A stretch of DNA of 64,000 nucleotides, from NCBI GenBank assembly GCA_016169945.1, contig JADLSH010000305.1:558001-622000 (forward strand), given 5' to 3'. How positions within the stretch are numbered: the stretch's first letter is position 1; every line of letters starts with the position of its first letter. The stretch comes from Trachythela sp. YZ-2020. Lineage: Eukaryota > Cnidaria > Anthozoa > Malacalcyonacea > Clavulariidae. The position numbers and the translations under genes are program-made. Positions 23,957 through 33,303 of the stretch are shown here, one piece after another. The notes beneath the pieces are model-generated. The model worked only from the letters and a program-made list of their open reading frames with translations, was not told where the DNA came from and did no database searches.

Positions 23957-25145
23957 GTGACAACCTTAATTGAAATAGCTGTATATCATTGAAATATGGC
24001 TTCAACTGTAAACACTACAGCATTAAAATTGTATTGCTGCAACAGCATTAAAATTGTATGCTCGATTTGTTTTTCCAAAGCAATGGGTTCCTTGGCATTA
24101 ATTTTTTGTCTTTTTGTTGTTGAGAACTTACTACAACTAAGAATGCAATGTCCCCAATCTCTGCACTTGCATCAAATAATCGCCACTTAATTACTTTAAA
24201 TTGTGGTCACCTGTCTGGAATACTTGCGGGGTGTCTTGCGGTCAGGCCTTATCTAATTAGTTTCATGCTTCTGTGAACAGGCGATCAAATTCAATTAGCA
24301 GCGACGGTTCAGTCTAGAACATTGATCACGGGAACCACTCAGTATTTTAATGAAATACAAAAGAACAGTAACTCCGGATATTGCTTTTTAGTTGTGGTAA
24401 GTTGCCAATCCACAATGCCCATTGCTAAGGAACCCATTGCTTTGGATTGACAAATCGAGCATACAATTTTAATGCTGTTTACAGCAATACAATTTTAATG
24501 CTGTTTACAGTTGAAGCCATATTTCAATGTGATGTACAGCTATTAATTTTTTTTTATGTTTTATTTCGCCCAAGTAAATAACAGTTTAGTAAAACAATTA
24601 AATATTTACAAAATTAGGGCTAGGAACCTACTAGAAACCATAAGGCTTTTGTTTAAGGTCCCTAGATAATAATTTTAACTAACTAATAAAAAATATGGAC
24701 TGCAGTTCGAATGTTTTTTAAGAAGATAGGAAAGAGTAGTATAAAAAAGAATAGTGATATACTATCTATGCTATAATAGCTGTAAGCCATATTACATTTA
24801 TATATAGTACATTAAAAGACGAAATAAAGAAAAAACATAATGTATATTTACATTCAACCATTTGGGTAGTGGAAATGTTAATTTGCAGGATTTAAATGCA
24901 GAAAGTAGTTTTTAATAGCTCTTTTGAAAGTACCATAGAAGACGATTTTTTTTATATTGTGCAGGAAGATTATTCCACAAATCAATTCCCTTGTTGGCAA
25001 GAGTATGTTTTGTATAATTTGTTCTGAAACATTTTTTGTGCAAAAGCGATGAGTTTCTAGTGTTGTAATTATGGATTTCTTTATTAGTCAAGAAGTAATT
25101 TGTGAATATTTCCGGCAAATTTTGCAGAATTTCAATTAAGGTGGT
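23957..25145. mobile_element. Palindromic element containing deleted recombinase DNA (copy 1, LINE-interrupted)
   Basis: The left end CTTAATTGAAATAGCTG, followed by ATATGGCTTCAACTGTAAAC, is inverted on the right (GTTTACAGTTGAAGCCATAT, then CAGCTATTAATTT). The interior (about 24100-24310) contains inverted pieces of the tyrosine-recombinase locus: words from about 20900-20955 are fused directly to words from 20410-20550. The right end is split by the LINE at 24552-25130. Confidence 0.75.
24552..25130 (-). mobile_element. 5'-truncated LINE (CR1/L2-like) insertion with target duplication
   Basis: On the minus strand the coding end reads IHNYNTRNSSLLHKKCFRTN and LANKGIDLWNNLPA, typical of the C-terminal end of non-LTR reverse transcriptases. 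About 350 bp of 3' sequence and a poly(A) run (poly-T on plus at 24551) follow. Comparison with the empty site at 26290-26300 (ATTAATTTCAATTAAGG) gives AATTT as the target duplication. Confidence 0.75.
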
Positions 25146-25221
25146 CACAACTGAACCAGTCAAATGTACAATCCAAGCGCGAAGAGATCTCTTATAGGCT
25201 AAAATGTATTATAAATCGCCT

Positions 25222-25325
25222 CGTGGCCTCGTGGGGCAAGGAAGTGATGAGCATTTATCATATTTGCTATATTTACAAGTAATACAGCTCTTTATATCAC
25301 TTCCTTGCCCCACGAGGCGATTTAT
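25222..25325. repeat. Palindrome near the centre of the foldback structure
   Basis: CCTCGTGGGGCAAGGAAGTGA on the left is inverted exactly as TCACTTCCTTGCCCCACGAGG on the right, with about 55 bp between. The flanking sequences (ATTATAAATCGCC and GGCGATTTATAATAC) continue the symmetry. Confidence 0.85.
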
Positions 25326-25717
25326 AATACATTTTAGCCTATAAGAGATCTCATTCCCATTATATTCTTCGCGCTTGGATTGTACATTTGACTATTGCTT
25401 GTGACAACCTTAAGGCCACTATTTGTTGAATATTAGTTTCTCATCCTCCGCCCGCATGGCTTTTACAAAGCCGCATCGATGGGCATTATCGCAGTTTTGT
25501 CAAATATCAAACCAAAATTTACTAAATTTCTTTATAAAATTATAATTCTCCATCTGTATTTGATACTATTCGTTGTCAAAGGGATTTTCGCACGGTTTTA
25601 CTTATTTATAGCGAAATTTTATTGAGTCATGGTGGACATCAGAAGTTCTAGGGTAATAATGAGATAATGGTAGTGGCCGCCCGCCGCCTCTGATTTGAAA
25701 CTGATTCAACTAATAGC

Positions 25718-26310
25718 CTATTGAAATAGCTGTATATCATTGAAATATGGCTTCAACTGTAAACACTACAGCATTAAAATTGTATTGCTGTAACAGCATT
25801 AAAATTGTATGCTCGATTTGTCATTCCAAAGCAATGGGTTCCTTGGCATTTTTTGTCTTTTTGTTGTTGGGAACTTAGTACAACTAAGAATGCAATGTCC
25901 CCAATCTCCGCACTTGCATCAAATAATCGCCACTTAATTACTTTAAATTGTGGTCACCTGTCTGGAATACTTGCGGGGAGTCTTGCGGTCAGGCCTTATC
26001 TAATTAGTTTCATGCTTCTGTGAACAGGCGATCAAATTCAATTATAGCAGCGACGGTTCAGTCTAGAACATTGATCACGGGAACCACTCAGTATTTTAAT
26101 GAAATACCAAAGAACAGTAACTCCGGATATTGCTTTTTAGTTGTGGTAAGTTCCCAATCCACAATGCCCAATGCCAAGGAACCCATTGCTTTGGATTGAC
26201 AAATCGAGCATACAATTTTAATGCTGTTTACAGCAATACAATTTTAATGCTATTTACAGTTGAAGGCATATTTCAATGTGATATACAGCTATTAATTTCA
26301 ATTAAGGTGG
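25718..26310. mobile_element. Palindromic element containing deleted recombinase DNA (copy 2)
   Basis: A near-identical direct copy of 23957-24550 without the LINE. It has the same inverted ends (GAAATAGCTGTATATC / GATATACAGCTATTAATTTC) and the same recombinase-derived core (about 25850-26060, containing GGAATACTTGCGGGGAGTC). Two copies with the same internal junction show that this deletion derivative was itself duplicated or mobilised. Confidence 0.78.
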
Positions 26311-28482
26311 TCACAACTGAACCAGTCAAATGTACAATCCAAGCGCGAAGAAATCTCTTATAGGCTAAATGTATTATAAATCGCCTCGTGGGCAAGGAAG
26401 TGGCGAGCATTTATCATATTTGCTATATTTACAAGTAATACAGCTCTTTATATCAATCGCTTAATATAGCAAACATTACCCTATATGCGTAGGCTTACAG
26501 ACAAGATTTACTCATTTACGATGGAGAATTATTTTCTTGACAGAAATGATAGGACTGGAACTTTAATACTTACAACCGTATGCATGTATACCTCTGGGAA
26601 TTGCCAAAACAAAAAGGAGCTATAGTCATAGGCTACTTTATTGGATACCATTAAACAGCTAAAAAGATTAAAATTGGGTATACCCATCTTGCTATTCGTG
26701 CTTGGATTCTACATTTGACTATTGACTGTGACAACCTTAATTGAAATAGCTGTATAATATGCAAATTAGTAAGGTCATATAGACTGAGTAATGCCGTGAT
26801 TTCTGGCCATGTTTAGATTATTCTGCTGAATGAATAGTATCATATCATTTTATGCTTTCGCGTAATCTTGCCCTGACCTGGGCAAAACTGTTTTATACGA
26901 TTTTATATATCATATGAATTCTAATTTTGAAAGTTAAAAATTAATAAAGCGGCTGGGGGTCGCTACGAGTGCTATCGAAACAGTCAGTCACCCCTGCTGA
27001 CTGGTTTGAATAAATTTATAATTATACTATTTTAAAATGTTAGGGACCAATTATTATCTCGCAAAGATACCTAAATTAAGAGAGTTGTTTTCAGACTCTT
27101 TTGTGCGTCAAGGGCAAGGCCAAGGACAAATTGATTAAATTTTGGTTGAGTTTGGATGAAAATTAGACGAGAAATTTACAAAAGTTTGTCTTAGTTGCTT
27201 TCCCCGGCTGAACAGAACTGAATGCGTAATTGTTTGTTTACATTTTGCTGCCATGGCCAGGCTGTAACAACTTCAGTAATTTCCATTTACAACTCAAAGA
27301 ACCAAGAGGTGCATGGTAACAAAATTAGTTGGAGGGAATTTCAAATAGTACGTGTGCAACCCAAATATCTAAAACCAAGAGAATAATGCAGCTAAAATCA
27401 GTTCCAGCTCTGCACAACAAAAGCTGTATATATTCCATAGGCATAGGGACTTTTTTAGTTTTCTTTCACTGGAACAATTTTATTTCGGAAAGGGAATTAA
27501 GTTCAAGGGCATGCAAGGGAACTTAAGTCGTCGTTGTGAGATTTCCTTTTTGAAATTTCTGAAATTTTTGAAAAGCATCTGAAAAAGCAGCAGAGATGCA
27601 TGGGAAGTCAATGTAATTAAGTTTAAAGCGACGGGTGCTTAAGTTGTTGTGAGACGGGTGCTTAACTTTCTTAGTTTATTTGTAAGGCTTATGAAATTGT
27701 TACGCATAGAAAGGGTCTGAATAAACCTGCAGACAGCCGGGCGAGACAGGGAAAGCGAGTTTTCATTAGATCGGAATGTAAACAAAAATTAAGATTAATA
27801 ACATCGCCGAATTCGGGCAATGCCATTACATGCATGCATATCAAAAATATTTATACAACTCCATAAAGTGTTAGCAAACCAGCAAAGAATATTAATATGC
27901 TTGAACAATTTACAGCTTGGAGTTACTGGAAAGCATTTCAAATACCATACCAATCAAATGTCGAATTTGTTATTTCCAACTGAGAACCTTTCAAAAACTC
28001 TTCAAAACTAGTATATCCGCACTATGAATTATACTTTATGTACCAAAAAACCAAGAGAACAGTGAATGCAGTAAGTATAATAAGTTCTAGCTCGGCACGA
28101 CTAAAGCCTGCCTCGCTGTATCTCTATTATATTTCACTGGAAATCAGTTAATTCAGTTCACACTCGGAAATATATAGTATTAAGTAGAAATCAGGCCAGG
28201 ATAGATTGACTCAATTAGATTTCGAAAACAATGAATAGCTTGGATAGCAAATCGTGCATATCAAGTTAATTAAGGACATCGTTTGACAAAAAAGCCACAG
28301 GAAACCAAATAGAGTTGAATACATGGCTAATCGTGCTATATCTCGTACGTGTGGTGTCATGCAGTGTTCCCCAGCCCACGCTACTAACTTCCAGACGAAG
28401 GGCCTTCGCTCGAAACTTCGAAGTTCTTATTGTATTTTTTAGGTAGATTGATCCAACAGAACAGCAGTATAATCGGTTGGTT

Positions 28483-28866
28483 CTTTATGTAGCCCTACAC
28501 GAGTTATGTCTGTGATTATAGATTAGGGTTAGGGTTAGGGTGGGGGTTGGGGTTAAATTATACATTTCGTGTAGGCATAGTCCCTATAATACAGTGTCTG
28601 GAAACGCGGCAAACTTGAAAGTTTATAGCCATGTGCGTGGGTTGATGTTGAGGGTGTACTCATGCATGAGAGTGCACGTTGTCTTTGTTTTACAAATGTT
28701 AATATTCCGCTGCACGGATTTTATTTGTTGCTTCCTTCATTCTGCTAGGAGAACAATATGTTTACCGAGCGTGAAGGTGCACAAATATGAACAAAAACAT
28801 AGGACAAAAGCTTTAGATGCGTTTCCAGACACTGTGTTATAGGGACTATGGTATAGGGCTACATAA
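28483..28866. mobile_element. MITE with TTAGGG-like core, split by a second MITE
   Basis: The outer ends TCTTTATGTAGCCCTACACG and TAGGGCTACAT are inverted and match the intact copy at 37403-37524. The core has GATTAGGGTTAGGGTTAGGG. The inner element (28575-28852) starts CATAGTCCCTATAATACAGT, then GTCTGGAAACG, and ends with the inverse CGTTTCCAGACACTG, then TATAGGGACTATG. The nesting order is direct evidence that the inner insertion is younger. Confidence 0.85.
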
Positions 28867-29439
28867 TTAGCCTGCCGTATAATCAGTTCCAGCTGGTCAC
28901 GAAAGGTGTATGCATTGACCTTGTTTATTCTATTTTACTGTTTATCAGTTTGCACTAAAAAATATTAATAGTGGTTAAGAGGAATTCAGACCAGGATAAC
29001 TTTAGACTTGCTCCAAGTCTCTATTTCATTGTCTTTCTGTATCGATCCACTATAGTTATATATAAATAACATGACGTAGCTAGGGGTGGCGGAGAAAGAA
29101 AGAGAAATTGACTTGTCATCTTCGGAAAATCTCTGTTCAAAACTGAACCGATGCGGCTAGGCTTCCTCCAAGATTCTCTTTCATTGTCTTAATTGTATCG
29201 AACAAATGCATATATATATTACATATATATTTTACCACTATCATAAACCAAAAAGCGTTGTGCTTGCATGCTTGCGGATGATCACTAAATAGTACAGCCT
29301 TGTAGCCGAAATTTGGAAATTTGTGCAAATTCCACTCTACGAAAATCGAAAATTTGGCCGAACCGTCGAAGAAGCTTTTCAGCCTTTGCCCTTCAGACAA
29401 CAAGCAAGTTCAGTTTCTGTTGTTTCCATTCATTTTTTG

Positions 29440-29491
29440 TATTTTTACGCTATTTCTTATTTTATTATTGTTATTATTATTATTATTATTA
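29440..29491. repeat. (TTA)n microsatellite
   Basis: TTATTATTATTATTA-type repeats end exactly at the left border of the following inverted-repeat element. Confidence 0.85.
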
Positions 29492-30189
29492 GGGACTGGT
29501 CATAAAGTACAGGGGGGTGGGCTATGAAAATTGAATTTTACAAAGGTAGTTTGAGGTGACCCACCCCCCAATTTGTCGAGAAATACATATGACTCACTCC
29601 CATCTGATAGCTGAAAACATAATGATCCACCCCTAGTACAATTTGACGCCCTTGATTTTTTTATCTCCCACTAATATTAAGTATCAAATACATGAAACTG
29701 AAGTGATGTTCTACAGAGTCAAAACAAATAAAATGTACATTCTAGTGGCGTAGGAACTAGGAACATGTTTCAAGTTAGAGGTCGGACACTTAGGGGGGTC
29801 TGGGGCATGCTCCCCCGGGAAAATGTTAAAAATTGAAGGTCGGAAATGCCATTTCCTGCACTTTCTGGGGGACAAATTTAAGAACTTGCACAGCAAAATG
29901 GTGCAGAAATTTACGCTTCATAATTAATATTGAAGGTCTAACATTGCTGGTAATTTTTATTGTAAAGATCTTACAAAAAACATATTTCAGTAATATAACA
30001 TTTGTTTTGCATGAGTTCAGATATAATATAATACTCTCAAGTGTATGTAATGTAAAGGTTGATTATAAGGTGACCCCTCAATGTAGCTTTAAAATTCGCA
30101 TGACCCACCCCCATTTATGACTTGGAAAATTGATGACCCACCCTCCAATTCTCATAGCCCACCCCCACCTATACTTTATGACCAGTCCC
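29492..30189. mobile_element. 698-bp inverted-repeat element (GGGACTGGTCATAAAGTA ends)
   Basis: The left GGGACTGGTCATAAAGTA is matched inversely by TACTTTATGACCAGTCCC, and GGGGTGGGCTATG by CATAGCCCACCCCC. The flanks are TTATTA on both sides, in keeping with a short TTA-type target duplication (PIF/Harbinger-like), though the flanking TTA microsatellite makes this ambiguous. A GTGGCGTAGGAA-family fragment (about 29743-29880) is nested inside. A similar end, GGGACCGGTCATTATTTATG, occurs at 63229. Confidence 0.78.
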
Positions 30190-30323
30190 TTATTAAGAAT
30201 CAACTTGTATGTTGCCCAGTAAATTGCAACACAAGAAAACATGATTTTACATGGTGTAAAATTAAGTATAAAGTTACTATTTACAATATTTTTATAGTTA
30301 AAATCGATAGTTAAAAATTTAAA

Positions 30324-30540
30324 CTCTAAATTATATGAATTCAAATTACTCCAGCGTACAATTGTCATATATTTTCACTGCTTGACAAATGAACGATTTT
30401 GCAAATCTATTTAAAAATGGTAAGATAAGTTAACTACACGCAAGGTAAAAGCTCTAAATTATATGAATTCAAATTACTCCAGCGTACAATTGTCATATAT
30501 TTTCACTGCTTGACAAATGAATGATTTTGCAAATCTGTCA
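30324..30540 (-). repeat. Duplicated 3' end of the neighbouring LINE
   Basis: About 88 bp beginning CTCTAAATTATATGAATTC occurs at 30324 and again at 30452, in the same orientation, 128 bp apart. The second copy is the C-terminal end of the LINE coding region. Confidence 0.85.
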
Positions 30541-31145
30541 GTGTTTGCTTTCATTATTTGGAAAAATCTTGGGTCTCTTAGTGAATAAGTGTGTTCTTTC
30601 GGTTCTGGGAGCAGTTTATGTAGTTTGTTACTTTCATCATTAATAATCGTCCGGTACAATTTGTGGCAAAGTCGTTGTCTGCGTTCAGCTAGTGTTTCCA
30701 ATTTTAGTCTGTTCAAACTTTCAATGTATGTTAGCTGAACAGGTAGTATGATATTTACTGCTCTTTTTTGAACTTGTTCTATTAGATTGGACAGTTTTTG
30801 TGGAAGAGAGAAATGCCAAACTTGACAAGCGTGTTCCAGAATAGGTCTAACAAATGTGCAATAAATATGTGTTAGATCGCGAATGGGAATGCCAGAACGT
30901 TTTAGTATTCAAATAGAATACAAGCGTTTACTTGCTTTTGAGCAAATGTAGTCGACATGTTGATCCCAGGATAAGTCCGATGATATTATGAGACGAAGCA
31001 GTTTAAAACAAAGAACAGTTTCCACAACGTTATTACTGGCAGTCAGATGGTCGAACAATGGCTCTTCTTTAAGGAAAGATATCCGAAGTTCTTTGGTCTT
31101 TTTGACATTAAGAAGCATGTTATTATTTCCTGTCCAATTTTGGAT
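30474..31145 (-). pseudogene. Dead non-LTR retrotransposon reverse transcriptase (CR1/L2-like), 3' part
   Basis: On the minus strand, NNNMLLNVKKTKELRISFL, then FKLLRLIISSDLSWDQHVDY and CSKASKRLYSI precede an in-frame TGA. After it come LKRSGIPIRDLTHIYCTFVR, PILEHACQVWHFSLPQKL, then LETLAERRQRLCHKLYR and ending FAKSFICQAVKIY. This is the thumb and C-terminal part of a non-LTR reverse transcriptase. The stop codon and the lack of fingers, palm and endonuclease show a 5'-truncated dead copy. Confidence 0.85.
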
Positions 31146-31422
31146 TTATATAATAGACATCTCTATTTGACTATTTATACTATCATAGATAAATGGTAGT
31201 CACAAGTCACCGACACAAACCAAAGCTAGATGGAGTATATCTTAAAACTACAATTTAAAATCATTTGGTTTGGTTTTATAGAGCTCGAATGACATTTGAT
31301 TTCAATGTATATTTGCATTTGAATAACCTGCTATGTTTGGCATTCAATATAGAGTTTAATTCAAACATTTTGTAGTTTTTATATAAACCAGGACGAGGAT
31401 GATGGTTTAATATCATCTTAAC

Positions 31423-31622
31423 GTTAACCCATTAGCTGGCAATTCGCCCAGATGCGCTCTACTTTAGTATTTACTCGTCAGTGGTAGGGTACTGCCAGTT
31501 AATGGGTTAACAAAACTATCTGCCAGTGTCTCTTGTTAACTCATTAGCTGGCAATAAGCGCCTTATACTTTAGTATTTTATTCAGGCGATTTTACTCATC
31601 AGTGGTAGGGTACTGCCAGTTA
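31423..31622. repeat. Two adjacent GTTAACCCATTAGCTGGCAA repeats
   Basis: A palindromic-ended unit (GTTAACCCATTAGCTGGCAA ... CTGCCAGTTAATGGGTTAAC) at 31423-31511 is followed by a related unit at 31537-31622 sharing TACTTTAGTATTTTA and CAGTGGTAGGGTACTGCCAG. A small foldback element, partly duplicated. Confidence 0.75.
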
Positions 31623-31639
31623 CTCACAATTATGCACCT

Positions 31640-33290
31640 GTCATGCGCGAGAAGGGTTGGGGGCGATCAACAGTGGGACATTTGATCACAGATGCCATCC
31701 CCAAGGTGGGTTTTATCTATATGCATGCGAACACTGGGTTGCCAGTTTTCGAATAAGTACTGTAACAGTGTTTGCTTTACTAATATAATACTCTAATAGG
31801 TCAGGTGTAATATGAATTGCTGCACAATTCTTGCAATCTTTGCTCTGGAAACTTATAATTGATTTGTAGGCATTAGAAGAAACATCATATTTTATATCTT
31901 TATATAGTCTTGTTGTAAAGCGTTTTTAGGTGCTTTCTGTATGACATGCAAAGTTTGCCAGGACTCATGCTGTCTATTAGGCTAACGACATGTACGCTGT
32001 GCGTACCTATTTTTCTTATTCAAAAAAATATGCCAGAAATATAGTCCGTGTTGTTCAGAGTCGGGCAGTGTGGATAATTGTCCTATTAAATACAGTCGCA
32101 TGGGAACGACATTGAAGGAGAACAACACGTCTTGCAACGCTGACCTTCAAAGTATATATGCTACTAAAGTTGTTATTGACGACATTCTTGCATAACTTTT
32201 GGGTATTAAGTCAAGCCAGCTAGCCGGTCACTTATCCTCGGCCGGTGGACCGGTCAGCTAGCCAGCCTTCTAGCCAGGTTTTTAGTTCCGGCGGTGGGCG
32301 GGCCAGTCGGACGCATGCCCGAAAGTGGTCGTTTTTGCCAAAAAGGGCTAACTTTCATGCAAAAATGATCATTTCCACTAACATTTTAATCGGAAGTGGA
32401 TTTTTAAATTGAATATGGTGTTTTTTTACACATGAATTTGAACCAAAATTGTAATAAATTTCGGGCGGGAAATGGGCGAACCTGAAACTGAAAGTGGAAA
32501 AATACGTAATCGCAAATGGATTTTTTATCCGGAATTGGTCGACTTTGGCCAAAAACAACTGCAAAAATACTAATATGAACCCAATGTAATTATACGATAT
32601 TCAATTTTTTATCAAAAACTCAAAACAAGTGCAGTATGTTCGAATAAAACTTCACACAGCTCTTCACGCCCAAAGGCATGCACGCTGGTCATATGACGCC
32701 ATGGCGCCCAATATTTCTGGCTTCGGTTTGTCACACGCTTACACTTTTTTCTTCGCTAAAATGAAAGTATAGTCAATTGAAATATGGTCTGGAAACTCTT
32801 GATAAAAGTCTGAAGATAATTCTATCAGACCGTAAAATAATTCTTAGTGCAGGATAAATTATCGCAGAGACAATGAATTTTCTGAGACATTCATTCATTG
32901 GAATCTAACAGAATTGAATAAAATGGAACAAACTGTTGTCATTCAAACTGTTATTTGCATGCATTCCGCATTCATTCCGCAATCCATTAATTCCGCAATC
33001 CATTCCGCACGGCCATTCCGTCTTTTACATTCACCGCTGATAAACACTATTGATTTAAGTGATTCAAAAGAAAGATGCATTTATTTTAAAGATTCCTTTA
33101 ATTAGTCTGGGGATGTGAATTTTCATTGAAATTCGGCGGAATACAGGCAACATAGTAGGAGAGAATATCAATTATAGGATTAAAAAAGGAAGTACTACTT
33201 AATAGTAATTCAATGTATACGGTTAAAAAGGGGATTGCCCCTTTGTAACCTTTGAAACGAGTCATCTCAATGTCTGGCCGTTCACACGAC
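31640..33290. other. Intergenic stretch, no gene seen
   Basis: It contains a GGCCGGT/AGCTAGCCAG-rich patch near 32215-32300 and a CATTCCGCAATC-type simple repeat near 32955-33020. No convincing coding frame is present. It lies directly upstream of the TPR/beta-helix/MYND gene, so its promoter should be here, but no core promoter word stands out. Confidence 0.45.
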
Positions 33291-33303
33291 ATGGCTTATC
33301 AAT

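Larger units (their letters stand above)
22195..27774. mobile_element. 5.6-kb nested foldback structure with arms of about 1.5-1.8 kb
   Basis: The left end CCGATCTAATGAAAA is matched in inverse by the right end TTTTCATTAGATCGG. Inward, successive left blocks recur inverted in the same order on the right: GCCGGCTGTCTGCAGG with CCTGCAGACAGCCGG; CATGCACCTCTTGGTTCTTTG with CAAAGAACCAAGAGGTGCATG; GCTATCGAAACAGTC on the right with its inverse at 22728; and ATACCTCTGGGAATTGCC at 26.59 kb with its inverse at 23.6 kb. Inside lie two smaller palindromic elements carrying recombinase debris, one of which holds a LINE insertion. No intact protein is present. Confidence 0.82.

Noticed and set aside
28515..28555. 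True telomere end
   Set aside because: TTAGGG-like runs are short, degenerate and internal to MITEs with inverted ends; genes continue on both sides.
28540..28842. 100-residue plus-strand ORF
   Set aside because: It runs through two nested MITEs, including an inverted terminal repeat, so it is not a gene.
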